Shown here piece after piece: positions 55,944-64,000 of a stretch of DNA of 64,000 bases. The stretch comes from Cornus controversa. Its lineage: Eukaryota; Streptophyta; Magnoliopsida; Cornales; Cornaceae. The stretch is from assembly GCA_026545225.1 (NCBI GenBank), contig CM048850.1:26899797-26963796 (forward strand). The letters are read 5' to 3'. Positions within the stretch are counted from its first letter, which is position 1; each line of letters opens with the position of its first letter. Position numbers and translations under genes: made by a program. Below the pieces are notes generated by a model, which did no database searches, was not told where the DNA came from, and was given only the letters and a program-made list of their open reading frames with translations.

Positions 55944-56363
55944 ATGTTTGATTCCACAATTGAGTTGATCACTCTGGCTGCTTCCAACTCTCTTGTCATC
56001 TTTTGTTTCTGCAATTTGATCATAGTCTTTGTACTTGTGGGAGGCTCAAAACCCACCTCACATTTTGATCAAGAGAGTGCTATTCCTTCCTCAGAATTAG
56101 TTGGTAATGGAAACAAGAATGACATACAAGAAGCAAATGATAAATGTTCATTTGACAAGAACAGTGCATTAGCAAGTGCTCTTGGAGTGCCATCATACGT
56201 TAGCGAAGCAACAGTCACTGACAATGAGGTGAATGACAACGACAACGATAACGATCACGACGAAGAAGATGAAGATGATGAATTGAGAAGACGAGTAGAA
56301 GAATTCATTCATAGAATCAATGAAAGTTGGAAGGTAGAGAAGTTGAGTACATCTCTCCATTAG
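55944..56363 (+). CDS. Small DUF761 (cotton fibre expressed protein-like) membrane-anchored protein, 139 aa
   Basis: Intronless. An N-terminal hydrophobic segment at about residues 9-34 (SLVIFCFCNLIIVFVLVGG) suggests a membrane anchor. A polar middle follows, then a very acidic D/N run at residues 93-111. The C-terminus DELRRRVEEFIHRINESWKV (about 111-130) matches the short DUF761 motif found at the end of many small plant proteins, often induced by stress or elicitors. The function of the family is not established. The start is the first ATG after a pyrimidine-rich leader (ccacttgccacaaccATG). Stop TAG at 56361. It stands alone between repeats. Confidence 0.75.
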   Translation: MFDSTIELITLAASNSLVIFCFCNLIIVFVLVGGSKPTSHFDQESAIPSSELVGNGNKNDIQEANDKCSFDKNSALASALGVPSYVSEATVTDNEVNDNDNDNDHDEEDEDDELRRRVEEFIHRINESWKVEKLSTSLH

Positions 56364-56803
56364 TGTGAAGAGACAGTTTGACATCAACATGTCAACCAAC
56401 AATATATATATATGCAATGTTGTAAGTTCGGACAACATAATTTGACAATTGAAAGTTATAATTTAGTGATATTTTTTTCACTTTTTCAAGTGAAACATCA
56501 AAGGGACGTGCGTGTGTTATTTGCCACAATAATACGTGATGCATTGGTTTAATTCTTATTTCTGGTATTGTACTGGTAAGAATTTTTGATTCACCACTTT
56601 CTACACTCTTGCTTGAATTTGCTTCTTGGTTCTTGTCTTTTTTAGGATAAACTTTTATTTATTTATTTTTTAAAAGAAAAGGTAAGTAGAATTAATAGTG
56701 CAGATAAACTAGATTATCTTTAGTGATAGGGTTGGGGTGTCTCCATTTGTTTAGTGTCAGATTGATTCCCCATCACATGGATAAGAGAAAAAAGTGGAGA
56801 AAG

Positions 56804-56837
<34 letters not shown>

Positions 56838-57162
56838 TGATATTTTTAGGATTTCTATTACTCCTAGTTGCTTTGGTATAATTTTTTGCTCTATTCCATT
56901 TAATTATGTTTCTTTAATATGTGGTAGAAGTAGAGCTCTTTTTTTGTCTAAGAAATTGTCAAATCGTACGTGTAAGACAACTTGAAGGTTAGGTAATGGT
57001 ATTGGACCCACCCTCTGGAGTAAAAGACAAGCAAACCAAGATGGTAAAAAAACATTGAGCCTTTATGAAGCATAAATTTACAGAGATACCATTATTAGAA
57101 GCTCAAAGTCCAACAACTCCTTCAGCAATTTAACCACACGTTAGGAGCTAAGCTTTAATTAA

Positions 57163-57221
<59 letters not shown>

Positions 57222-57709
57222 TTTTTGACACCTGTTTTAGATGTGAATTTCAAGTACCTTGATAAATTGGTATATATCTGAATTTTGAAGGCCCTTCAAA
57301 TTAATGCATACTATCGTATTGTTAATTCAGTAGTGTTATGAATAAATTAACTGCATAATCAATTAAATGCATTGGATAATGTGATTTAGATTTCACTTAC
57401 AAGAATATGTTTTATTTAAAACTTAAGTGAGAGATAATTTAGTGAGTAATGAACTTTTAAACTTTAGGTAAATATAAAAATTTCTCAAATTATAATTAAT
57501 ACTTAAAATTTAAGTATTTAGAATTTCACACCTAAAATCTTCAATACCTAATATTTCTAGTTTTAAATTTTTTATTTTAAAATAGTACACGTATATACAT
57601 AAATATTTTGAAAATTCTAACAATTTCACTTTCTCCCGTTGCAGGGACTATGCTCATATTGGTTCATTTGATAAACTATGCTTTTATATATAAGATAGTC
57701 CATATTTAT
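56364..57709. other. Intergenic with (AT)n tracts
   Basis: Probable 3' UTR of the DUF761 gene at the start. AT microsatellites at 56807-56834 and 57170-57219. No gene seen. Confidence 0.6.
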
Positions 57710-58055
57710 TGATAGAGTATTTGAGTCCAATTATGAAACGTGCTACGTGGGAGTTGAGTTCAAAGCTGACGTGGATAAGAAGTCTACGTTAAGAGGACTT
57801 CTCTGTCTCCAAGAGCCAGTCTCCTACTAGGATGTAGCCTCACTTGACCGCTATAAATACTGAGACATGCTCGTATATCAGGTACGCAATTAATACCCTC
57901 TGAGTTTCTTTACAGCTTTTAAAGCCCTTTCGATTCCTGACTTGATCGTCGGAGCGTAGTCGGCCGGTACCGTGCCGGTGCCCTTTCGATTACTCTTCTC
58001 TTGTCTTTTTACAGGTTGGCGCTCAACCAGCTCGGGTGGATTTTTTGCTTCATCA
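57710..58055 (+). mobile_element. 5' LTR (346 bp) of a Tat-lineage Ty3 element
   Basis: Starts TGATAGAGTATTTGAG and ends GCTTCATCA, so TGAT/ATCA ends match. TATA box CTATAAATAC at 57851-57860. The primer-binding site follows one base later. The start is inferred from the inverted terminal bases, as the 3' LTR is outside the window. Confidence 0.7.
57851..57860 (+). promoter_or_regulatory. TATA box of the Tat-lineage LTR
   Basis: CTATAAATAC about 140 bp into the LTR, a normal position for the U3/R promoter. Confidence 0.55.
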
Positions 58056-58056
58056 G

Positions 58057-58075
58057 TTGGCGCCGTCTGTGGGAA
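58057..58075 (+). other. Primer-binding site of the Tat-lineage element
   Basis: TTGGCGCCGTCTGTGGGAA directly after the LTR, the form commonly seen in plant Tat-type elements. I did not assign the primer tRNA. Confidence 0.75.
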
Positions 58076-58101
58076 TAGAACACAAAACCTGACTGTTCTA
58101 T

Positions 58102-61100
58102 TTGAACCATACACGAAGCATGATGCACCTTAGATCTGGATTGGAGACCACGGCCGTACAGGATCCCCCTGTTGGCCAGGATCCTCTGGTACGTGACCTA
58201 CCTGGCCAAGGCGACCCCCCGGTCGAGCAAGATCTCCCGATCGGGACTGACCCTCCAAACATACAGGACCCGACAGCCAATCCGCCCGCAGGACCTGGAG
58301 GTATGCAGCCCCCTGGACAGACGGACTTCCTGGGGACACACCCCGGAGTCCCAAACGACCAGGGGCGCGTCGCAGCGTTAGAGCATCAAGTCCAGAACTT
58401 AAATCAAAGTCTGGTCCAATTGCTCCAGCAAAATGCGACGATCCTGCAACGCCTCCCCCCTGTGGCGCCGATGCTGTCACCAAGTTACGGGAGGACTATT
58501 GATCCTGAGGAGAATGGCGTTCGGAGAGAAAACGAAGTACCAATGGAGGATGTGGCTCAGAGTCACGTGAGAGGTGGGGGGAATCAGAGCCGTCTGGTCC
58601 CTCCGGAGAGGAGCCAACCCCATGGGGAGTCGGCATCCCTTGCTTACCACGATATGGAGATACAGGACCTAAGAGCCAGGGTAGAAAGCATGGCCCATGC
58701 CATAAGAGGGAAAGGCCCTGTCACGATAGAGGATTTGGTCCAGCAGACCAACCTCCCTTTCTCCGCAGGGGTAATGAATTGTCCTCTGCCCCCCAGGTTC
58801 AAAATGCCAACAGTGGAAAGCTTTGACGGGACAAAGGACCCGCTGGATCACCTAGAAACTTACAAGGCCTTAATGCATCTTCAGGCGGTACCCGACGAGA
58901 TAATGTGCAGAGCCTTTCCCACTACGTTGAAGGGCTCCGCCAGATCTTGGTTCAATAGTTTAAAGCCATCCACTATTCGCTCCTTCAACGAGCTGAGCCA
59001 ACTGTTTGTGGGCAATTTCATTGCTGCCCGGAGGCATAGGAAACCCGCTACCTATCTCCTGAATGTAAGGCAAACCAGAGGAGAATCGTTGCGGGACTAT
59101 ATCAATCGATTTAACAGAGAAATGTTACAAGTGGATGCCTTGGATGACAAGGTGGCCGTTACAGCATTCATGGGAGGGCTACTGCCCTCTAAGTTCTTAT
59201 ACTCTGTCTCTAAGCATCCCCCTGAAAGCATGTCCGAATTACTTGTGAAAGCCCAGAAATACATGAATGCCGAGGATGCCCTGGATGCTCGGAGGGAAAA
59301 GGGGGATGGCGACAAAAAGGCGGACAGAAAGAGGGGAGGACAACCTAGCAAAGAGGAACGGAACCCCAAGTATAGCAGGGTAACACAGGAACAAAATGAT
59401 AGGACCGTGCACCATGAAAGGGGGTTCAGTTTCACCCCGTTGAACACTCCTATAAGCCAAATCCTCCTCCACATCCAAGATGACCCGGCTGTATCATGGC
59501 CTCCAAAGCTGAGAACCGATCCGGCCAGAAGATCTCGTGATAAGTACTGTAGGTTCCATCGTGATCATGGCCACGATACCAATGAATGCGTGGATTTGAA
59601 AAGGCAGATTGAGAGTTTAATTCAAAGGGGCCAGCTGCGAAGGTTTGTGGCCGGCGGGGGGCAGAGAGCGCAGAGTCATGCGCAGGATACAAATGAAGGT
59701 ATGGCTCGCAAGAACCCTCCAATAGGGGAAATCAGGGTCATCTCCGGAGGAGTCGCGGGGGGCGGGGAGTCTAACGCTGCTCGCAAAGCACATGCTAGGA
59801 AAGTCAGAAATTTCTCTGAAGTCAGTGAGGTGAGCCAATCTCCCACCAAGTGCCCTCGGTTAAACGACCAGGTCATAACTTTTTCAGAGGATGACGCAAA
59901 GAGAGTTCAGCAACCTCACGATGATGCCCTCGTCGTTACATTGATCATCGCCAACTTCACAATTAGGCGGGTGTTGATTGACAACGGCAGCTCCGCAGAT
60001 ATCCTCTTTGTAGATGCATTTGATCAAATGAAGATCGGAAGAAACAAACTCAAGACCACTCAGTCGCCGCTTGTGGGTTTCTCCGGAGAGAAACTCCTTC
60101 CTTTGGGCACAATTGACCTTCCGGTTACAGCTGGTTCAAGTCCCAGACAAGTCACCAAGATGGTGACTTTCTTTGTGGTGGATTGCCCAACCACATATAA
60201 TGTCATCTTGGGAAGGGCCACGTTGAATGCTATGAGAGCCGTGACCTCCACCTACCATCTCCTCGTTCGATTCCCCACGGAGCATGGTGTTGGAGAACTA
60301 AGAGGAGATCAGATCACGGCCAGAGAATGTTATGCCACCTCCCTAAGGGAGAGGAAGATGACAGAGACCCTAAACATTGAGGGACAAGAGATAGAGGAAA
60401 AAGAAGAGGTCCGTCGCGCAGAGCCAATGGAAGAGTTAATTGAGATCAACTTAAACGAACAAGGCACAGAAAAGAAAGTGAGCCTGGGATCATCACTCTC
60501 ACCCACCTCTCGAGAAGAGATGGTGCGATTCCTCAGAGCGAACGAGGATGTATTCGCATGGTCCCACGAGGATATGCCGGGGATCGATCCGACCATTGCC
60601 GTGCATCGACTGAATATCGACCCCATCGCCAAGCCAGTAAGACAAAAGCGGAGAATCTTCGCCCCAGAAAGAAACGCAGCAATTTCCGAGGAGGTGGAGA
60701 AGTTGTTGAAGGCCGACTTTGTGCGGGAAACTAATTATCCGGACTGGTTGGCAAACGTAGTACTGGTTAAGAAATCCAATGGGAAATGGCGTATGTGTGT
60801 CGACTTTACCGACCTAAACAAAGCCTGTCCGAAAGACAGCTTCCCCCTCCCCCGGATTGACATGCTTGTAGAAGGGACGACAGGATACGAACGGCTCAGC
60901 TTCATGGATGCCTACTCAGGATATAATCAAATTCCGATGTGGCCGGCAGACCAGGAGAGGACATCCTTTATAACAGAGAGAGGATTGTACTGCTACACGG
61001 TAATGCCATTCGGCCTAAAAAATGCCGGTGCAACCTATCAAAGGTTAGTAAATAGAATGTTCAAGGAGCAGATTGGCAGAAATATGGAGGTGTATGTCGA

Positions 61101-63690
61101 TGATATGTTGGTCAAAAGTCAAGTGGCTGTCAACCACTTGGTTGATTTACAAGAAGCCTTTGAAGTCCTTCGAAAGTACAGGATGAAGCTCAATCCAAGT
61201 AAGTGTGCATTTGGAGTATCTTCCGGGAAGTTTTTGGGCTATCTAGTCAGCAAAAGGGGAATAGAGGCCAACCCTCAGAAGGTACAAGCCATCCTAGATA
61301 CGAGATCGCCCAAGACCATTAAAGAAGTTCAAAGGTTGACGGGTAAAGTAGCAGCGCTGAGCCGATTGATTTCCCGCGCTACAGACAGGTGTCTCCCGTT
61401 CTTTCAAGTCCTCAAGCGGGCCTTTGAGTGGACTCCGGAATGTGAGCAGGCCTTGAATGAGCTGAAGCAGTACCTCAGTTCACCCCCACTTCTGTCATGT
61501 GCGCGCATAGGAGAGGAGTTGTACTTATACTTGGCTGTCTCCCCTGCAGCAGTCAGTTCCGCGCTGATGCGGGAAGAAGAAGGAGTGCAAAAGCCAGTTT
61601 ATTATACCAGCAGAGTTCTCCGGGGGGCAGAAGAAAGGTATCCCTCCATAGAGAAACTGGCGTTTGCCTTGGTCACTACAGCCAGGAAACTCAGGCCATA
61701 TTTCCAAGCACACACCATTGTAGTGCTAACAGATCAACCACTCCGGCAGGTCCTCTTCAAACCCGAAACCTTGGGGCGACTTGTGAAGTGGTCAATGGAG
61801 CTCGGAGAATTCGACATCCGATACAAGCCAAGGACAGCGGTCAAAGGCCAAGTGCTGGCAGACTTCATAGCAGAGTTTACATACCCCCGGGAAGATGAGC
61901 AGGTTCAGCAAGAAAAAGCAGGAGATGCAGTCCACCAAAAAGGGGAAGACCTAATGGACCCTGGGTGTGCATGGCAGTTGTTTGTCGATGGGTCATCTAA
62001 CACCCAAGCCAGCGGAGCAGGGATACTAATTAGGTCCCCAGCAGGAGAAACATTCAAATATGCCCTGCAATTTGGATTCAAAGCAACAAACAATGAAGCT
62101 GAATATGAAGCTTTAATCGCGGGGTTAAAGCTAGCTGATGTCCTAAAGGTTAGACAACTGAAAGCTCATACCGACTCCCAGTTAATTGCCCGGCAAGTCA
62201 GTTTGGAATACGAGGCAAAGGGATCACGGATGAAAGCTTACTTGCAAAAAGTACAAGAACTTGTTACCCGCTTCCAAAGGTTTTCAATCGTGCGGATCCC
62301 CCGCAGTGAAAATTCCAATGCCGATGCTCTCGCTCGATTGGCTACGGCGCAAGAGGCCGCCCAAGGGGGGGTGCTTGTGGAGCGCATGGACCACCCGAGT
62401 ATAACATTAGCAACACCGTGTGAAGTAAACCAGGTCACACAGGGCATGGAATGGGCGGACCCAATAGTTAAATACATAAGCAGTGGTGAATTACCATCCA
62501 ATAAAGCAGAAGCGCACAGAACAAGGGTTAGGGCAGCTAGGTACGCCCTGATAGATGGAATCCTCTATAAAAGAGGAGTTTCCTTACCCTACCTACGATG
62601 CGTATCAACTGAAGAAGCACAGAATGTCATGAGGGAAATCCACGAAGGGGAATGTGGAAACCATGCAGGAGGCAGGTCCTTGGCTCAAAAGGCCGTTAGG
62701 CAGGGGTACTATTGGCCTTCTATGCAGCAGGATGCCATGAACTTTGTCAAGAGGTGTGAAAAGTGTCAACGCTTTGCCAACATCCTGAAACAGCCCCCAG
62801 AAGAGCTGACACCGATAATAGCCCCGTGGCCTTTTGCCCAATGGGGAATGGATTTTGTTGGCCCTCTGCCCATGGGAAAGGGGCAGACAAAATTCGCAAT
62901 TGTAGCAGTTGACTACTTCACTAAATGGGTGGAGGCTGAGCCCCTAGCTACAATAGGGGAAAGAAACGTCATCAGTTTCGTGTGGAAGTCAATCATATGC
63001 AGGTTCGGTGTCCCAAAGGTCATAATTATGGATAACGCAAAGCAGTTTGAGAGCCGGCGATTCCAAGAGTTTTGCACAGAGCATGGCATAAACCACCGGT
63101 ACTCGTCACCAGGCCACCCACAAGCTAATGGGCAGGCGGAGGTAGCCAACCGAACTATATTCAAGATGATTAAGAAACGCCTGGATGACTCTAAAGGAGC
63201 ATGGCCAGAACTGTTGCCAAGCATTCTGTGGGCCTACAGGACCACTGTCAGAGTCCCCACAGGAGAGACACCCTACTTCTTAGCATTCGGGAGCGAGGCA
63301 GTCCTGCCTGTCGAAATGAGGACGGTGGCGAGCCATCGTGCCAAGCATTATGATCCAATTCACAATGAGAGGGAACTAAGGGCTAGTGTCGATTTCATCG
63401 ACGAAAATAGGGAGCAGGCGCAGATACGAATGGCAGCGTATCAACAGGCCATGTCCCGATATTACAACACCAAAGTCAAACATAGGAGTTTCCAGCCTGG
63501 CGATCTAGTCTTGAGAGAAGTCACCCAAGCCACCAAACCTCACGGCACTGGAAAGCTGGCCCCTAATTGGGAGGGCCCGTATAAAGTGGTCAGGACTCAA
63601 AGGCGAGGCACTTACTGGCTCGAAACATTAGAAGGAAGACAGCTAGCCCATCCCTGGAACGCCGAGCATTTAAGAAAGTTCTATCAGTAA
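58102..63690 (+). CDS. Gag-Pol polyprotein of a Tat-lineage Ty3/gypsy retrotransposon, uninterrupted, 1862 aa
   Basis: One open frame. Gag core at about residues 249-387 (PLDHLETYKALMHLQAVPDE to KAQKYMNAED). A zinc-knuckle-like CRFHRDHGHDTNEC follows at about 483. Protease is at about 620-740 with active site IDNGSSADILF (D627; the DNG variant is usual in Tat). Reverse transcriptase at about 845-1080 has YVDD at 998-1001. The usual RNase H follows at about 1138-1230. A second, archaeal-type RNase H at 1290-1410 has the visible tetrad D1296, E1332, D1358, D1408; this is the lineage hallmark. Integrase has an H1514/H1521/C1552/C1555 zinc site and D1584, D1644, E1680 (D-D-35-E). No stop or frameshift suggests recent insertion. 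GC content is well above the surroundings. The start is the first ATG after the PBS in good frame; a second Met lies seven codons later. Confidence 0.95.
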   Translation: MNHTRSMMHLRSGLETTAVQDPPVGQDPLVRDLPGQGDPPVEQDLPIGTDPPNIQDPTANPPAGPGGMQPPGQTDFLGTHPGVPNDQGRVAALEHQVQNLNQSLVQLLQQNATILQRLPPVAPMLSPSYGRTIDPEENGVRRENEVPMEDVAQSHVRGGGNQSRLVPPERSQPHGESASLAYHDMEIQDLRARVESMAHAIRGKGPVTIEDLVQQTNLPFSAGVMNCPLPPRFKMPTVESFDGTKDPLDHLETYKALMHLQAVPDEIMCRAFPTTLKGSARSWFNSLKPSTIRSFNELSQLFVGNFIAARRHRKPATYLLNVRQTRGESLRDYINRFNREMLQVDALDDKVAVTAFMGGLLPSKFLYSVSKHPPESMSELLVKAQKYMNAEDALDARREKGDGDKKADRKRGGQPSKEERNPKYSRVTQEQNDRTVHHERGFSFTPLNTPISQILLHIQDDPAVSWPPKLRTDPARRSRDKYCRFHRDHGHDTNECVDLKRQIESLIQRGQLRRFVAGGGQRAQSHAQDTNEGMARKNPPIGEIRVISGGVAGGGESNAARKAHARKVRNFSEVSEVSQSPTKCPRLNDQVITFSEDDAKRVQQPHDDALVVTLIIANFTIRRVLIDNGSSADILFVDAFDQMKIGRNKLKTTQSPLVGFSGEKLLPLGTIDLPVTAGSSPRQVTKMVTFFVVDCPTTYNVILGRATLNAMRAVTSTYHLLVRFPTEHGVGELRGDQITARECYATSLRERKMTETLNIEGQEIEEKEEVRRAEPMEELIEINLNEQGTEKKVSLGSSLSPTSREEMVRFLRANEDVFAWSHEDMPGIDPTIAVHRLNIDPIAKPVRQKRRIFAPERNAAISEEVEKLLKADFVRETNYPDWLANVVLVKKSNGKWRMCVDFTDLNKACPKDSFPLPRIDMLVEGTTGYERLSFMDAYSGYNQIPMWPADQERTSFITERGLYCYTVMPFGLKNAGATYQRLVNRMFKEQIGRNMEVYVDDMLVKSQVAVNHLVDLQEAFEVLRKYRMKLNPSKCAFGVSSGKFLGYLVSKRGIEANPQKVQAILDTRSPKTIKEVQRLTGKVAALSRLISRATDRCLPFFQVLKRAFEWTPECEQALNELKQYLSSPPLLSCARIGEELYLYLAVSPAAVSSALMREEEGVQKPVYYTSRVLRGAEERYPSIEKLAFALVTTARKLRPYFQAHTIVVLTDQPLRQVLFKPETLGRLVKWSMELGEFDIRYKPRTAVKGQVLADFIAEFTYPREDEQVQQEKAGDAVHQKGEDLMDPGCAWQLFVDGSSNTQASGAGILIRSPAGETFKYALQFGFKATNNEAEYEALIAGLKLADVLKVRQLKAHTDSQLIARQVSLEYEAKGSRMKAYLQKVQELVTRFQRFSIVRIPRSENSNADALARLATAQEAAQGGVLVERMDHPSITLATPCEVNQVTQGMEWADPIVKYISSGELPSNKAEAHRTRVRAARYALIDGILYKRGVSLPYLRCVSTEEAQNVMREIHEGECGNHAGGRSLAQKAVRQGYYWPSMQQDAMNFVKRCEKCQRFANILKQPPEELTPIIAPWPFAQWGMDFVGPLPMGKGQTKFAIVAVDYFTKWVEAEPLATIGERNVISFVWKSIICRFGVPKVIIMDNAKQFESRRFQEFCTEHGINHRYSSPGHPQANGQAEVANRTIFKMIKKRLDDSKGAWPELLPSILWAYRTTVRVPTGETPYFLAFGSEAVLPVEMRTVASHRAKHYDPIHNERELRASVDFIDENREQAQIRMAAYQQAMSRYYNTKVKHRSFQPGDLVLREVTQATKPHGTGKLAPNWEGPYKVVRTQRRGTYWLETLEGRQLAHPWNAEHLRKFYQ

Positions 63691-64000
63691 GTCTCTTCCC
63701 AGACTTGTTAATTTCTTGCCACATTCTTCTTAGGCTTTAGCTCGCATTCGTTTTGAGCGAGCATTATTGTAAAGGTTGGCCGTGCCACCAAACTTTGAGT
63801 GTCATTTCGAAGGTCGGCACTAATGCCCAAGACCTCGGGACAAGACTCCTGTCTAGATCTAATTTGTCCATTGTAAGTTTTTGCTATGGAATAAAATTTG
63901 TTTTTGAAAGAACTGTTGTGGCAAAACCCTACGGGGGCAAAACCCTACGGGGACACACCTCTACGGGGGGCCTTTAAAGAAAAAGGCGGGGTTAATAAAT
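63691..64000 (+). mobile_element. 3' untranslated part of the Tat-lineage element (continues beyond window)
   Basis: No second ORF of support yet. Near 63918-63967 the word cctctacgggg/ccctacggggg recurs three times within 50 bp (gcaaaaccctacgggggcaa type), a short tandem repeat. The polypurine tract and 3' LTR are not reached. Confidence 0.6.

Noticed and set aside
58130-63224. Many minus-strand ORFs of 60-125 aa opposite the Tat polyprotein
   Set aside because: Shadows of the GC-rich coding frame on the plus strand; no independent support.

Overview
This is plant nuclear DNA, from a dicot-like angiosperm. Protein genes are broken by GT-AG introns, the DNA is AT-rich with many (AT)n tracts, and most of the window consists of nested transposable elements. 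No bacterial operons, CRISPR arrays, rRNA or tRNA genes were seen. Exon joins below were worked out by hand from splice sites and reading frame; both multi-exon genes give whole codon counts (519 and 446 codons including stop).

Host genes: (1) 10249-16660 (+), an 11-exon nuclear FK506-binding prolyl isomerase of the FKBP43/FKBP53 type; (2) 31236-26545 (-), a complete 16-exon cytosolic enolase of 445 aa; (3) 55944-56363 (+), a small single-exon membrane-anchored DUF761 protein. No functional link between them is apparent; they are separate islands in repeats.

Layout. 1-5913: the decayed 3' part and LTR of a Tekay-type Ty3/gypsy element. 6422-10112: a hAT MITE, then a long-TIR Mutator-like element carrying a second nested element. 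10249-16660: the FKBP gene, whose intron 4 holds a repeat and a tandem duplication that copies a splice donor. 18400-22793: a degenerate tandem repeat, a short Helitron-like copy and a 2.9-kb Helitron-like element holding gene-like fragments. 22984-24362: a foldback element and a MITE. 25760-31340: a minisatellite and enolase. 31930-34345: Helitron-like, nested and Tourist-like elements. 35907-52548: a 16.6-kb nested composite. Its host is a non-autonomous Ty3-type retrotransposon with a tRNA-Asp type primer site, interrupted by a solo Tekay LTR (TSD ACAGA/ATAGA), a second solo LTR (TSD TGAAA) and a 4.0-kb hAT transposon (TSD GTTCTATC). It is further rearranged by an inverted second copy that creates a 725-bp palindrome. 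57710-64000: the 5' LTR and an uninterrupted 1862-aa Gag-Pol of a Tat-lineage Ty3 element, which runs off the window.

The order of insertions can be read from target-site duplications. Two empty-site comparisons inside the window confirm boundaries: the hAT insertion against the inverted copy near 50195, and the Tekay solo LTR against the LTR near 51560. I did not find a clearly new molecular system. The best leads are the gene-bearing Helitron-like element, the small ORF kept in both copies of the non-autonomous retroelement, and the LTR palindrome.
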